NCBI GenBank assembly: GCA_025463055.1
Contig: JAOAPV010000070.1
Location: 62,001 to 126,000 of the forward strand
Source of the DNA: Candidatus Acidiferrum typicum
GTDB taxonomy: Bacteria; Acidobacteriota; Terriglobia; Acidiferrales; UBA7541
Length of the DNA stretch: 64,000 nt
Direction of reading: 5' to 3'
Position numbers and translations under genes: made by a program. The notes beneath the pieces were generated by a model, which had not been told where the DNA came from, made no database searches, and saw only the letters and a program-made list of their open reading frames with translations. Of the stretch, positions 1 to 7,146 are shown in pieces (the first letter of the stretch is position 1; each line of letters begins with the position of its first letter).

Positions 1-1
1 A

Positions 2-265
2 AGCGGAATCGTGCTTGTGTACAACGGCGCCGACGACCAACTGATTTACCGCACCGGCGTCGCGGTTTTCGACAGAAAAGATCCGCGCAAGCTGCTTTCG
101 CGCACGGATCAGCCCATTTTCGCTCCGGAAAAAGAATGGGAGAAAGTCGGCCAGGTGCCCAACGTGGTTTTCGTTGAAGGCATGGCGCGCTGGGGCAAGC
201 GATGGCTTTATTATTACGGCGGAGCGGACAAATACGTCGGAGTTGCCGAAGCGCCGGTGCAGTGA
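2..265 (+). CDS. GH130-type glycosidase/phosphorylase, C-terminal fragment
   Basis: Only the last 87 residues are in the window; the frame is open from base 2. The fragment reads through LVYNGADDQLIYRTGVAV, a DP-x-K-L-L-x-R segment and the ending YYYGGADKYVGVAEAP. This fits the last blades of GH130 five-bladed propeller enzymes (beta-mannoside phosphorylases and hydrolases), whose C-terminus carries the same YYGxAD-x-x-G-x-A pattern. The substrate cannot be told because the catalytic part lies outside the window. GH43-like enzymes are a less likely alternative. It ends about 50 bp before the convergent DUF2934 gene, and an AT-rich stretch with AGCGCGCT followed by six T follows the stop but makes only a weak terminator. 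Confidence 0.7.
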   Translation, partial: SGIVLVYNGADDQLIYRTGVAVFDRKDPRKLLSRTDQPIFAPEKEWEKVGQVPNVVFVEGMARWGKRWLYYYGGADKYVGVAEAPVQ

Positions 266-317
266 CGCTTGCGGCAAAAAGTAACGAAGATCCCGATAAA
301 GCGCGCTATTTTTTAAA

Positions 318-566
318 CTACGCGACAGCCGAGTTCACTTTGGGGTTGCGTCGCGCCTTGCCGTTCCCGTTCTCAGTGGCTTTGCCGTTCTCATTGATCA
401 ACTGACGCTCTGCCTCAATCCAATCCTCTGCTTCATTTCCCGGCATGCCACCGCGTTCCATGTAAATGCGATACGCTCGAAGGGCGATCTCTTCCTGTGT
501 CGGTTGATTCTTTGCGACTCGGGGGTTTTGCAAGGTGGGCGAGGAGCTTTCCCTCGTCTTGGCCAT
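318..566 (-). CDS. DUF2934 domain protein
   Basis: This 82-residue protein has the DUF2934 core at about residues 24-58, with the pattern E-E-I-A-x-R-A-Y-x-I-Y followed by G-x-x-x-x-D-W-x-x-A-E-x-x-L. This small soluble domain is very common in Acidobacteriota and has no known function. The flanks are charged and low in complexity: a Ser/Thr/Pro-rich N-terminus and an Asn/Gly/Lys-rich tail. The ATG at 566 is preceded by AAGGAG with a 5-base gap, which fixes the start. The next gene upstream on the same strand starts the other way round from a separate unit, so it is probably monocistronic. Confidence 0.75.
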   Translation of the reverse strand: MAKTRESSSPTLQNPRVAKNQPTQEEIALRAYRIYMERGGMPGNEAEDWIEAERQLINENGKATENGNGKARRNPKVNSAVA

Positions 567-704
567 CTTTTCTCCTTTCGGTCTGGGGCTTCCATTCTAC
601 GTTCGTCGAAAACGGCACGCCAACGAAGATTCAAATAAGATGCATCATCGAAGCAAATGCATACATCTTTGTTGGCCATCAGACGCCCAGCGACGGTTAC
701 CTTA

Positions 705-1457
705 CTAGGCGCTCTGCGCCCTCTTTTCGAGTTTCCTTTCGGCGACCGCAGTCGCTTCCTGAAGCGTTTTATCGATGCGACGCGAGCGGGCATCCGGAGT
801 GCGGTAATAGAAAATTCCAAACAAGTGACTGCGGCGCTGGGACGGAGACATTTGCCTCCAGCCTTCGAGGGCACGCGGATCACGTGCGAAAGCCACTCGC
901 AATAGAGGCGGAAGCTCGTGTTCAGCGTCCATCACCGCGAGCAAGCGTTCAGCCATCTGCTCCGCCCGCCGGTCGCGCGCTTCCTGGCTCGTGACCTGCA
1001 TAATCCACTTGCCAATTTCGCTGCGAGTTGAGTAGTTCAAGGTGTCGAACCATTTGCGCAGCAGGGCGTCTTCCTTGAAAAAGCGCTTGAGTTCAGCAGG
1101 AACGATAGCGACACGCTCCGCAAGATCGGGCTCGAGCCGAAATCGCGCGGACATGCCCTGGCGCACATCGCCGCCCATTTGCATGCGCTTGTTCACCAGC
1201 AGGATGTGCCCGCCGCCGCGCACCGGAAACAACGACGTGCGAAACGCGAAGCCGTTGATTTCGCCTCTTACGCGCAGCTGCCCTCGAGTCCCCCATACTT
1301 TGCCGACAGCGAACGGGATGCGAATAATGGTCCAGCCAAGCCGGGTTTGAATGCGTTCGAGCACGGCGCTGAATGTTTTTGCAATTGGTTTGGGTTTGAG
1401 CTTCGCCAATTCACACCAGGTGAGCGATTCTACTACGTCGTTCCGACACGTAAGCAC
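705..1457 (-). CDS. YdeI/OmpD-associated family protein with DUF1905 domain
   Basis: A 250-residue protein with two parts. Residues about 27-105 match DUF1905 (FSAVLER then a GWTIIRIPF segment, W-G-x-R-G-x-V-R-G). Residues about 110-240 match the YdeI/OmpD-associated, bacteriocin-protection-like family (L-x-x-x-P-x-x-L-x-W-x-x-L-S-type helices, K-W-x-x-x-A-K-x-x-E-T-R-x-x-R-like register, Y-R-T-P-D-A-R-x-R-R near the end). The role in the cell is unknown; some relatives protect against antimicrobial peptides. The assigned start is GTG 1457 without a clear ribosome site; TTG 1409, just before the DUF1905 core, is an alternative. The stop is followed by 138 bp without a gene before DUF2934. Confidence 0.65.
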   Translation of the reverse strand: MLTCRNDVVESLTWCELAKLKPKPIAKTFSAVLERIQTRLGWTIIRIPFAVGKVWGTRGQLRVRGEINGFAFRTSLFPVRGGGHILLVNKRMQMGGDVRQGMSARFRLEPDLAERVAIVPAELKRFFKEDALLRKWFDTLNYSTRSEIGKWIMQVTSQEARDRRAEQMAERLLAVMDAEHELPPLLRVAFARDPRALEGWRQMSPSQRRSHLFGIFYYRTPDARSRRIDKTLQEATAVAERKLEKRAQSA

Positions 1458-1486
1458 GACGAGAATAGGTAGCTGAGAGCACTAGG

Positions 1487-1523
1487 TTGATGTGTGATCT
1501 GTGTGATGCTAAAATGTATCACA
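1487..1523 (+). promoter_or_regulatory. Promoter with inverted repeat for a leaderless toxin-antitoxin mRNA
   Basis: TTGATG (1487-1492), a 17-bp spacer and TAAAAT (1510-1515) make a good sigma70-like promoter. The likely antitoxin ATG (1523) begins 8 bases after the -10 box, where transcription would start, and no Shine-Dalgarno sequence is present. A perfect inverted repeat TGTGAT-N10-ATCACA (1502-1507, 1518-1523) covers the -10 box and start codon. This is where antitoxins normally bind for autoregulation; the half-sites also resemble CRP/FNR-family half-sites. Confidence 0.55.
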
Positions 1524-1762
1524 TGAAGAAAGCCACCATTCGAGACCTTCGGTACCGCTTTTCAAAGGTGGAGGACATGCTCAGCGACGGCGAAGAGATC
1601 CACATCACAAAACGCAAGCGCACCGTCGCTCGATTGTTGCCGGCGCAAGCAAACTCCGCGCCGCAGCGGCCTGATTTTCTAGGCCGGCTGAAGAAGATCT
1701 ACAAAAAGACTTTGAAGACTGCCGGCGCGGACCTCATTTCATTGGAGCGGGACCGCTTTTGA
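1523..1762 (+). CDS. Antitoxin of a type II toxin-antitoxin pair (Phd/YefM-like)
   Basis: A 79-residue protein starting MKKATIRDLRYRFSKVED. The pattern (T-x-R-D-L-R x R-F-x-x-V x x x L x x G E-x-I x I-T-x-R x R x V A-R-L-L-P) is that of Phd/prevent-host-death antitoxins: an N-terminal DNA-binding beta-alpha fold followed by a basic, poorly ordered C-terminus that binds the toxin. It overlaps the PIN toxin by four bases (TTGA), so the two are translationally coupled. An in-frame TTG (1487) and ATG (1490) upstream would add about 12 residues, but they lie inside the promoter, so ATG 1523 is preferred. It probably represses its own promoter. Confidence 0.75.
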   Translation: MKKATIRDLRYRFSKVEDMLSDGEEIHITKRKRTVARLLPAQANSAPQRPDFLGRLKKIYKKTLKTAGADLISLERDRF

Positions 1763-2199
1763 GCGTTTACGCCGACACCAGCTTTTTGGTTTCCCTTTAC
1801 GTTCTGGATGTGAACTCCGCGCGGGCCGACGCTAGCATGAGGCGCACGAACCTGCCGATCGTAATTTCAACGTTGGTCGAGCTGGAGCTCACCAATGCGA
1901 TCTCATTGCGTCTTTTTCGCCGAGAACTCAAGACAGCGGGAGCCAAGGCAGCGTACACCTTGGTTCGCAAGGACATTGAAGACGGCGTGCTGGAAAGCAA
2001 GCCGATTCCCAACGTCGCGTTTGAACGGGCCAAACAGATCGCACGACGGGGAACGCCGCGCTTGGGTACCTGGACCCTTGACGTGCTGCACGTTGCACTG
2101 GCTTTGCAATTTGGCGCCGAGGCTTTCTATACGTTTGATGCTCGTCAAGCAAAGCTCGCAGTCGCTGAGGGACTTGCTTTGGCTAGTCTCTCCAGTTAG
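1759..2199 (+). CDS. PIN-domain toxin (VapC-like ribonuclease)
   Basis: A 146-residue PIN domain protein. The N-terminal YADTSFLVSLY gives the first catalytic aspartate, ELELTNAI around residue 41 the glutamate, TLDVLHVALAL near residue 107 the third acid, and FDARQAKLA near residue 127 the fourth. All acidic residues expected for Mg-dependent ribonuclease activity are present, so the toxin should be active on RNA (tRNA or rRNA in characterised VapC proteins). The start is TTG at 1759, overlapping the antitoxin stop; no other start gives the DTSF motif. The stop is followed by a short GCCCA/TGGGC hairpin without a T tract. Confidence 0.8.
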   Translation: MSVYADTSFLVSLYVLDVNSARADASMRRTNLPIVISTLVELELTNAISLRLFRRELKTAGAKAAYTLVRKDIEDGVLESKPIPNVAFERAKQIARRGTPRLGTWTLDVLHVALALQFGAEAFYTFDARQAKLAVAEGLALASLSS

Positions 2200-2225
2200 T
2201 TCTGCCCATAAGTTTTGGGCTTGCG

Positions 2226-4418
2226 TCAGAAGCCGTGCAGTGACCAGACGTTGGAGCTGCCGCTAGCCTGCCAAATCGCTACGCGCTGGCCGTCGGGCGA
2301 TGGAATGGCCCATCCCATATAACGCTGCGTGTCTTGCAACATAGGAATCGCTTTGCCATGCAGATCAACCTTAAGCAAAGTCTGCGTCCCAGACATGTCG
2401 CAGGCGCTTACCCAAATGCTGCGGCTGTCAGCAGCCCAGTCGATGCTCGCGATTCTTGTCCAGCCGTTAAGCGTGAAGGTGCGTTGCTTGCCAGTGTCGA
2501 CGGAAAAAATCTGAATCTCGCCGGGCGCTTGACCCTGGCGCCACGCGGCCATGGCCAGCATCGAACCGTCGCCGGAAAGCGTCCAGTTGAATTTCAGTTC
2601 ACTCGAACGCGTGAATTGCTTGAGCTCGCGTTTCTTCCCAGTGACCGCGTCAAAGCTGAAAAACCGGATGGCATGAAGTTCATTTCTGCTAAAAAGGCAG
2701 AGAGTGGAAGGCGTACGCGCGCACTGGATATTTTCAATCTGCGGCTCTTGCAATACGAGCTGCGGAGTGCCGCCATTGACCGGCACTCGCATGAGATGGA
2801 TCTGGCCCGCGGGCTCGTCGGCGTCAGGCATAACCAGATACAAAATTTCTGAGCCATCTGGGTTCAACCTCGGCACCATCACCGTGTCTTTACCGTCTAC
2901 CAGCAAGTCAGGAGACGGCTGGTCGACTGCTTGTTTGAAAAGGTGGTAAGAGCCATCGCGATCAGACGTAAACAACAGCGACTTGCCGTCCGCTGTCCAG
3001 GTGTAGGGAAAGTTCCTGCCTTCCTCGAGGCTCAACCGCCGAGGAGGGCTAAGGTGATCCGGCCCAGTTTCCACCTCGGAGATGTAGATGTGCGGCTCGC
3101 CGTTCCGCCGCAGAAACGTAAGGCGCTTGCCATTGGCAGAAAAGCTCAAGCCAGTTTTGACGTCAGGTCCACTTGTCAGCCGCTTTGGCTCGCCGACCAG
3201 CTTGCCCGCATGCATATCCACCTGCTGCACCCACAGATTGGAGTCGCGCTGGTTTGGCGGAGGCTCACTAAGTGAATACACAAGCCGTCCATCCGCAGTC
3301 CACGCGACGGTGTCGCCGAGCTGGCGGTTTGAAAGGACGAAATCAACATGGTTCGTTGTTGGATTGCAAATTCCTAAAGCAACGTCTCCGTCGCGATACC
3401 CCGGATTGTACACAGATCGCGTGAAGGCGAATCGGGATCCATCTGGGGACCAAACCAATTGCCCAAAAATCTCGCCGGGTTCCCCAAGAGTTTCGCTGTG
3501 CTGCTCCCCTACGCCTCCACCCTGGCCGGTGACCTTGTGCTGTTGTTCGCCCTGGGCAGATGCCAACCAGATCTCCTGGTTTGTGACGTCCCCTCGTATA
3601 AGGGCGATCCGCGAGCCATCCGGGGAAACGGACCCATTTCGCGCATTTTCCAACAGCTTGCGCGCATTACCGCCCAGAACCGAAATGCTCCAAAGGCTCG
3701 GTCTATCCTCGTATTCGGAGGAGTCTACGGCCAGCACGTGATTTCCATCTGGAAACCAACTGGCCGGCCGCATCTTGGAGTGTTCCGGCAACGTCATCGA
3801 GTGCGTTTCGCCAGTTGCGACGACGCGCAGAAACAGCCCAGACCTATCCGCAAAAGCCAGGTACTTGCTGTCAGGCGAAATCACTGCGCTGATAACCGGA
3901 TCATCCTGCGCGTTTGCCGTAAGCCTTTGCTCAAAGATCTGCACTTTGGGATTGAGTCGGCGGGCGACAACCCATCCGGCACCAGTGCCCATGATTAGGA
4001 CCAGCGAGACGGCGGCTACGATTTGCCAATGATGGCGCGGTCGCGCGGCTGTGGCTTGCGGTTCCTTCGCGATCGAAGCTGTGCTGTTCGGTCTTCCTAC
4101 GGGGGCTACGAACCGGTACCCCCTCCGGGCAAGAGTTTCCACGAAGCGAGGATTTTCGGCGGAATCGCCCAGGGCGTCCCGAAGACGTTTCACGGCGGCA
4201 TTCAGCCCGTGGTCGAAATCCACAAAGGTATCAGCAGGCCAAAGCCGGTTGCGCAGTTCTTCGCGCCTGACGGTCTCTCCCGGCCTTTCCAATAGCATGG
4301 TCAAGATTTGGAAGGGCTGTTCCTGCAAGCGCACCTTGGAGCCATTGCGCCGAAGCTCGCCCGCCCGGAGATCCACCTCAAACGGACCAAACCTAACGAG
4401 ATCGCTTCCGTGGTCCAT
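2226..4418 (-). CDS. Membrane-anchored winged-helix regulator with PD40 beta-propeller
   Basis: A 730-residue protein in three parts. Residues 5-107 form an OmpR/CadC-type winged helix (E-L-R-R-N-G, L-Q-E-Q-P-F-x-I-L, VDFDHGLNAAVKRLRDALGD, LARRGYRFVAPV). Residues about 131-151 are one transmembrane helix (IVAAVSLVLIMGTGAGWVVA). The remaining 560 or so residues contain repeated S-P-D-G-x-x-hydrophobic blades typical of PD40/TolB-like propellers. By analogy with CadC, the DNA-binding domain sits in the cytoplasm and the propeller outside, possibly sensing a ligand or envelope protein. This architecture is abundant in Acidobacteriota and its targets are unknown. ATG 4418 (MDHGSD) is preferred over the upstream GTG at 4433. 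The nearest divergent gene encodes the metalloprotease-like protein. Confidence 0.85.
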   Translation of the reverse strand: MDHGSDLVRFGPFEVDLRAGELRRNGSKVRLQEQPFQILTMLLERPGETVRREELRNRLWPADTFVDFDHGLNAAVKRLRDALGDSAENPRFVETLARRGYRFVAPVGRPNSTASIAKEPQATAARPRHHWQIVAAVSLVLIMGTGAGWVVARRLNPKVQIFEQRLTANAQDDPVISAVISPDSKYLAFADRSGLFLRVVATGETHSMTLPEHSKMRPASWFPDGNHVLAVDSSEYEDRPSLWSISVLGGNARKLLENARNGSVSPDGSRIALIRGDVTNQEIWLASAQGEQQHKVTGQGGGVGEQHSETLGEPGEIFGQLVWSPDGSRFAFTRSVYNPGYRDGDVALGICNPTTNHVDFVLSNRQLGDTVAWTADGRLVYSLSEPPPNQRDSNLWVQQVDMHAGKLVGEPKRLTSGPDVKTGLSFSANGKRLTFLRRNGEPHIYISEVETGPDHLSPPRRLSLEEGRNFPYTWTADGKSLLFTSDRDGSYHLFKQAVDQPSPDLLVDGKDTVMVPRLNPDGSEILYLVMPDADEPAGQIHLMRVPVNGGTPQLVLQEPQIENIQCARTPSTLCLFSRNELHAIRFFSFDAVTGKKRELKQFTRSSELKFNWTLSGDGSMLAMAAWRQGQAPGEIQIFSVDTGKQRTFTLNGWTRIASIDWAADSRSIWVSACDMSGTQTLLKVDLHGKAIPMLQDTQRYMGWAIPSPDGQRVAIWQASGSSNVWSLHGF

Positions 4419-4619
4419 TATCGGGGTCCCCAAGCTGCACCTACAAGTAAGTACGAATCGGGTTAGAAGATGTTTCCTAAATTCGGAGCGTTACACCGCT
4501 TCTATCCTTTTGACGCATAGCCAGTTAGCTCGTTACCCACAGATTGCCTCCGCGTAATCCGCCGGGCATTGAAGTACGCGGCAGCCGTCTCCAACCTGGC
4601 CCTGGTTGGAGGTGTCACC

Positions 4620-5252
4620 GTGCTTATGCAGACGATTTCGAAGACGCTTTGGTTTGTTTCGCTTGTCTTGCCAGTGAGCCCTTGCCTTGCTGCTCAGATC
4701 ACCGCGGAACCTGTTCGGTTGACAATTTCCGTCCATAACGACGCCAACGTGCCCGCCACTGCTATGGCTTTCGCCGAAGTCACAGCAGCTCGAATCTTTC
4801 GGCAGGCAGGGCTTGTAGTGAAGTGGATCATTTGTGCGCCTTCCAGAGACACAGCGGCGGAGTCCACTACTTGCAGCGAAACCGAATTCCCCCGCCATCT
4901 TCAGGTCCGGATCATGTCGCAGCCGCGAAACGCGCCACACTCTACCTTTGGAGTTTCTTATCTAGCCGCTGACGGAACTGGGTGCTATAGCGATATCTTC
5001 TTTATGCGAATCATCGATTTGCATTCCCGTTCCGGCCAAGACATCGGAGCGGTTCTTGGACATGTGATGGCGCACGAGATTGCTCACCTACTGTTAGGGA
5101 TGAGCTCGCATTCCCCGTTTGGAATCATGCGAGCGCAGTGGCAGAAAGAGGAGTTGCTCAAGGCAAGCAAGGGCGAGCTGCTTTTTACCGAGGATGAGTC
5201 GCAACTTATGCGGCAGCGGCTGTCCATGGCCAGGCAAGCGGTGGGAGACTAG
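4620..5252 (+). CDS. Secreted zinc-metalloprotease-like protein, HExxHxxxGxxxH
   Basis: A 210-residue protein with a signal peptide (hydrophobic stretch TLWFVSLVLPVSPCLAAQ, cleavage probably after A-A). The motif HEIAHLLLGMSSH at residues 152-164 is a zinc site, followed by G-I-M at 168-170 that resembles a metzincin Met-turn. The spacing is HExxH-x3-G-x3-H, one residue longer on each side than the metzincin consensus HExxHxxGxxH. I believe this spacing recurs in an acidobacterial family of unknown function. GTG 4620 has GGAGGT six bases upstream and is the best start; ATG 4626 is the alternative. Substrate unknown. It ends 21 bp before the convergent CRTAC1 gene. Confidence 0.6.
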   Translation: MLMQTISKTLWFVSLVLPVSPCLAAQITAEPVRLTISVHNDANVPATAMAFAEVTAARIFRQAGLVVKWIICAPSRDTAAESTTCSETEFPRHLQVRIMSQPRNAPHSTFGVSYLAADGTGCYSDIFFMRIIDLHSRSGQDIGAVLGHVMAHEIAHLLLGMSSHSPFGIMRAQWQKEELLKASKGELLFTEDESQLMRQRLSMARQAVGD

Positions 5253-5273
5253 TGCGGCATCTCAAACGTGCAT

Positions 5274-7043
5274 CTAGTTCTTCTTCGTGGGCAAACTTGC
5301 GGGCGTGCCGGTTCCTTCTTTGATGGTGCGAACGGCATCGACCGAGACGATCTCAAATTTCTCAAGGAGTCCGCTGGGCCAACGCACCTCGACCCAATCG
5401 ATTTTGGCCGCCGTGCCCAATCCGAAGTGCACACGCATGTCGTTATTGGAATCGAAGCTGGAGCCGCTGCGGACTTCGTCGATGAAAGTACGCCCTCCGG
5501 CCCGCACGCGAATGCGCGCGCCGATTCCATCGCGATTAGACTTTGTGCCGATAGTGCGGAGCGCCATCCAATGATTCGCCGTGCGCACCTGGTTGACTAG
5601 CAGGCTCGGCGGCGCATTCATATTGCTGACCACCGCGGACAGCCGGCCATCATTCCACAAATCGCCGATGGCCAGCCCCCGGGATGACATTGCTTTGGTA
5701 ATTCCGGGGCCCGCGCTCGCGGAAATATCGGTGAACTTGCCGTCGCCGTTGTTGTGATACAGGATGCGCGGCTCTTGAAAATTGCTGCCTAGATGCTGGC
5801 TATCCACTTCCGGATAGACGTGCCCATTCACCAGCAGCAGATCGGGCCAGCCATCATTATCGAAATCGAGAAACATCGTTCCCCAACCCAAATATTGCGT
5901 GTTCAACCCGAGCCCCGCCGGGTACGTGACATCGTCGAAGGTACCGTCGCCGTTGTTGCGGTACAACGTCGCTGTATCATCCGAGAAATTCGTCTTGAAA
6001 ATGTCTAGCTTGCCGTCGCCGTTATAGTCCGCCACCGTTGAGCCCATGCCCGCTTGCGCGCGGCCGTCTTCGTTGAAGGCCGCTCCCGCCGTGATCGCCA
6101 CGTCGGTGAAGGTTCCGTCGCGATTATTGCGGTACAGAATGCTTGGCGTGCTATCACATGCGACGAATATGTCCGGCCAGCCGTCGTCGTCAAAATCCAA
6201 AGTCGTCACGCTAAAAGCATAGTGCCCGGTAGTTTTGTCGACGTGCGCCTTGCTAGTGACGTCCTCAAACGTGCCGTCGCCGCGGTTGTGATACAGAATA
6301 TTCTTTGCGCCGGGCAACCCCTGTGGCCCGCACATTACCGGCACGCCCTTCCAAATGCAGGATGATCGTTCCCCCGGAGCAGGCGCTGCCGACAAATCGA
6401 AATCGACATAGTTCGCGACCATTAGATCGACATGCCCGTCGCGATCGTAATCGACAAACGCGCATCCGGTTCCCCAAGCTTTGCCCGAGCCAGCCACGCC
6501 TGCTTTGTCGCTCACGTCGGTGAACGTGCCATTGCCGTTGTTGTGGTACAAAATATTTTTACCGTAATAGGTGACGTAGAGATCGTCCCAGCCATCATCG
6601 TCGTAGTCGCCCACGCAAACGCCTTGTCCCCATCCGGTGTGGGCCAGCCCTGACCTTCCTGTGACGTCGCTGAACGTGCCGTCGTGATTGTTGCGATACA
6701 AATGATTGCTGGGGCCTTTTCCGGCCGGAAATCCTTCGAGCTTGGTTCCGTTGACAATGAAAATGTCCTGCCAGCCATCGTTGTCATAGTCTAAAATGGC
6801 CACTCCCGTTCCGGTGGTTTCGATGATGTACTTCTTCGCGTTCTCCCCGCCGAAAACATTCATCATCGTGATACCGGCTTCCTTCGCCTTGTCAGTGAAG
6901 TAGGCTAGAGGTTTGGATGATTGAGGATTTTGGCGGCTGGAACCGTCTGTCGTCACAACAAGCAGAACCGGCAGCAGAAACGATATACAGACCGACAACG
7001 CGAGCAGAGCCCGGTGCGAATGAGAAGGATTTTTGGAAAGCAT
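5274..7043 (-). CDS. CRTAC1-family protein (FG-GAP/VCBS repeats plus ASPIC/UnbV)
   Basis: A 589-residue exported protein. An N-terminal hydrophobic segment (residues about 11-30) is followed by repeated blades of the type D-Y-D-N-D-G-W-x-D-hydrophobic (calcium-binding FG-GAP/VCBS repeats) alternating with L-Y-R-N-N-x-D-G-T-F-x-D-V. The last 100 residues are an ASPIC/UnbV domain (R-T-I-G-T-K-S-N-R-D-G-I-G-A-R-I-x-V and a final VEVRWPSGLLEKFE). Proteins of this type are integrin-like propellers of unclear role, frequent in Acidobacteria and Planctomycetes, usually next to TPR proteins. The divergent TPR gene starts 103 bp away, matching that pattern. Its stop lies 21 bp from the convergent metalloprotease-like gene. 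Confidence 0.85.
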   Translation of the reverse strand: MLSKNPSHSHRALLALSVCISFLLPVLLVVTTDGSSRQNPQSSKPLAYFTDKAKEAGITMMNVFGGENAKKYIIETTGTGVAILDYDNDGWQDIFIVNGTKLEGFPAGKGPSNHLYRNNHDGTFSDVTGRSGLAHTGWGQGVCVGDYDDDGWDDLYVTYYGKNILYHNNGNGTFTDVSDKAGVAGSGKAWGTGCAFVDYDRDGHVDLMVANYVDFDLSAAPAPGERSSCIWKGVPVMCGPQGLPGAKNILYHNRGDGTFEDVTSKAHVDKTTGHYAFSVTTLDFDDDGWPDIFVACDSTPSILYRNNRDGTFTDVAITAGAAFNEDGRAQAGMGSTVADYNGDGKLDIFKTNFSDDTATLYRNNGDGTFDDVTYPAGLGLNTQYLGWGTMFLDFDNDGWPDLLLVNGHVYPEVDSQHLGSNFQEPRILYHNNGDGKFTDISASAGPGITKAMSSRGLAIGDLWNDGRLSAVVSNMNAPPSLLVNQVRTANHWMALRTIGTKSNRDGIGARIRVRAGGRTFIDEVRSGSSFDSNNDMRVHFGLGTAAKIDWVEVRWPSGLLEKFEIVSVDAVRTIKEGTGTPASLPTKKN

Positions 7044-7146
7044 GTCCCATCGGCATAGTAGGTGGCGCTCGCGGGCCGGTCAAGGCACACGCTGAGGTGG
7101 CAACTGCTCTTTATCGTCGTGCTACTATTTTGAAATTAAAAGCGAT

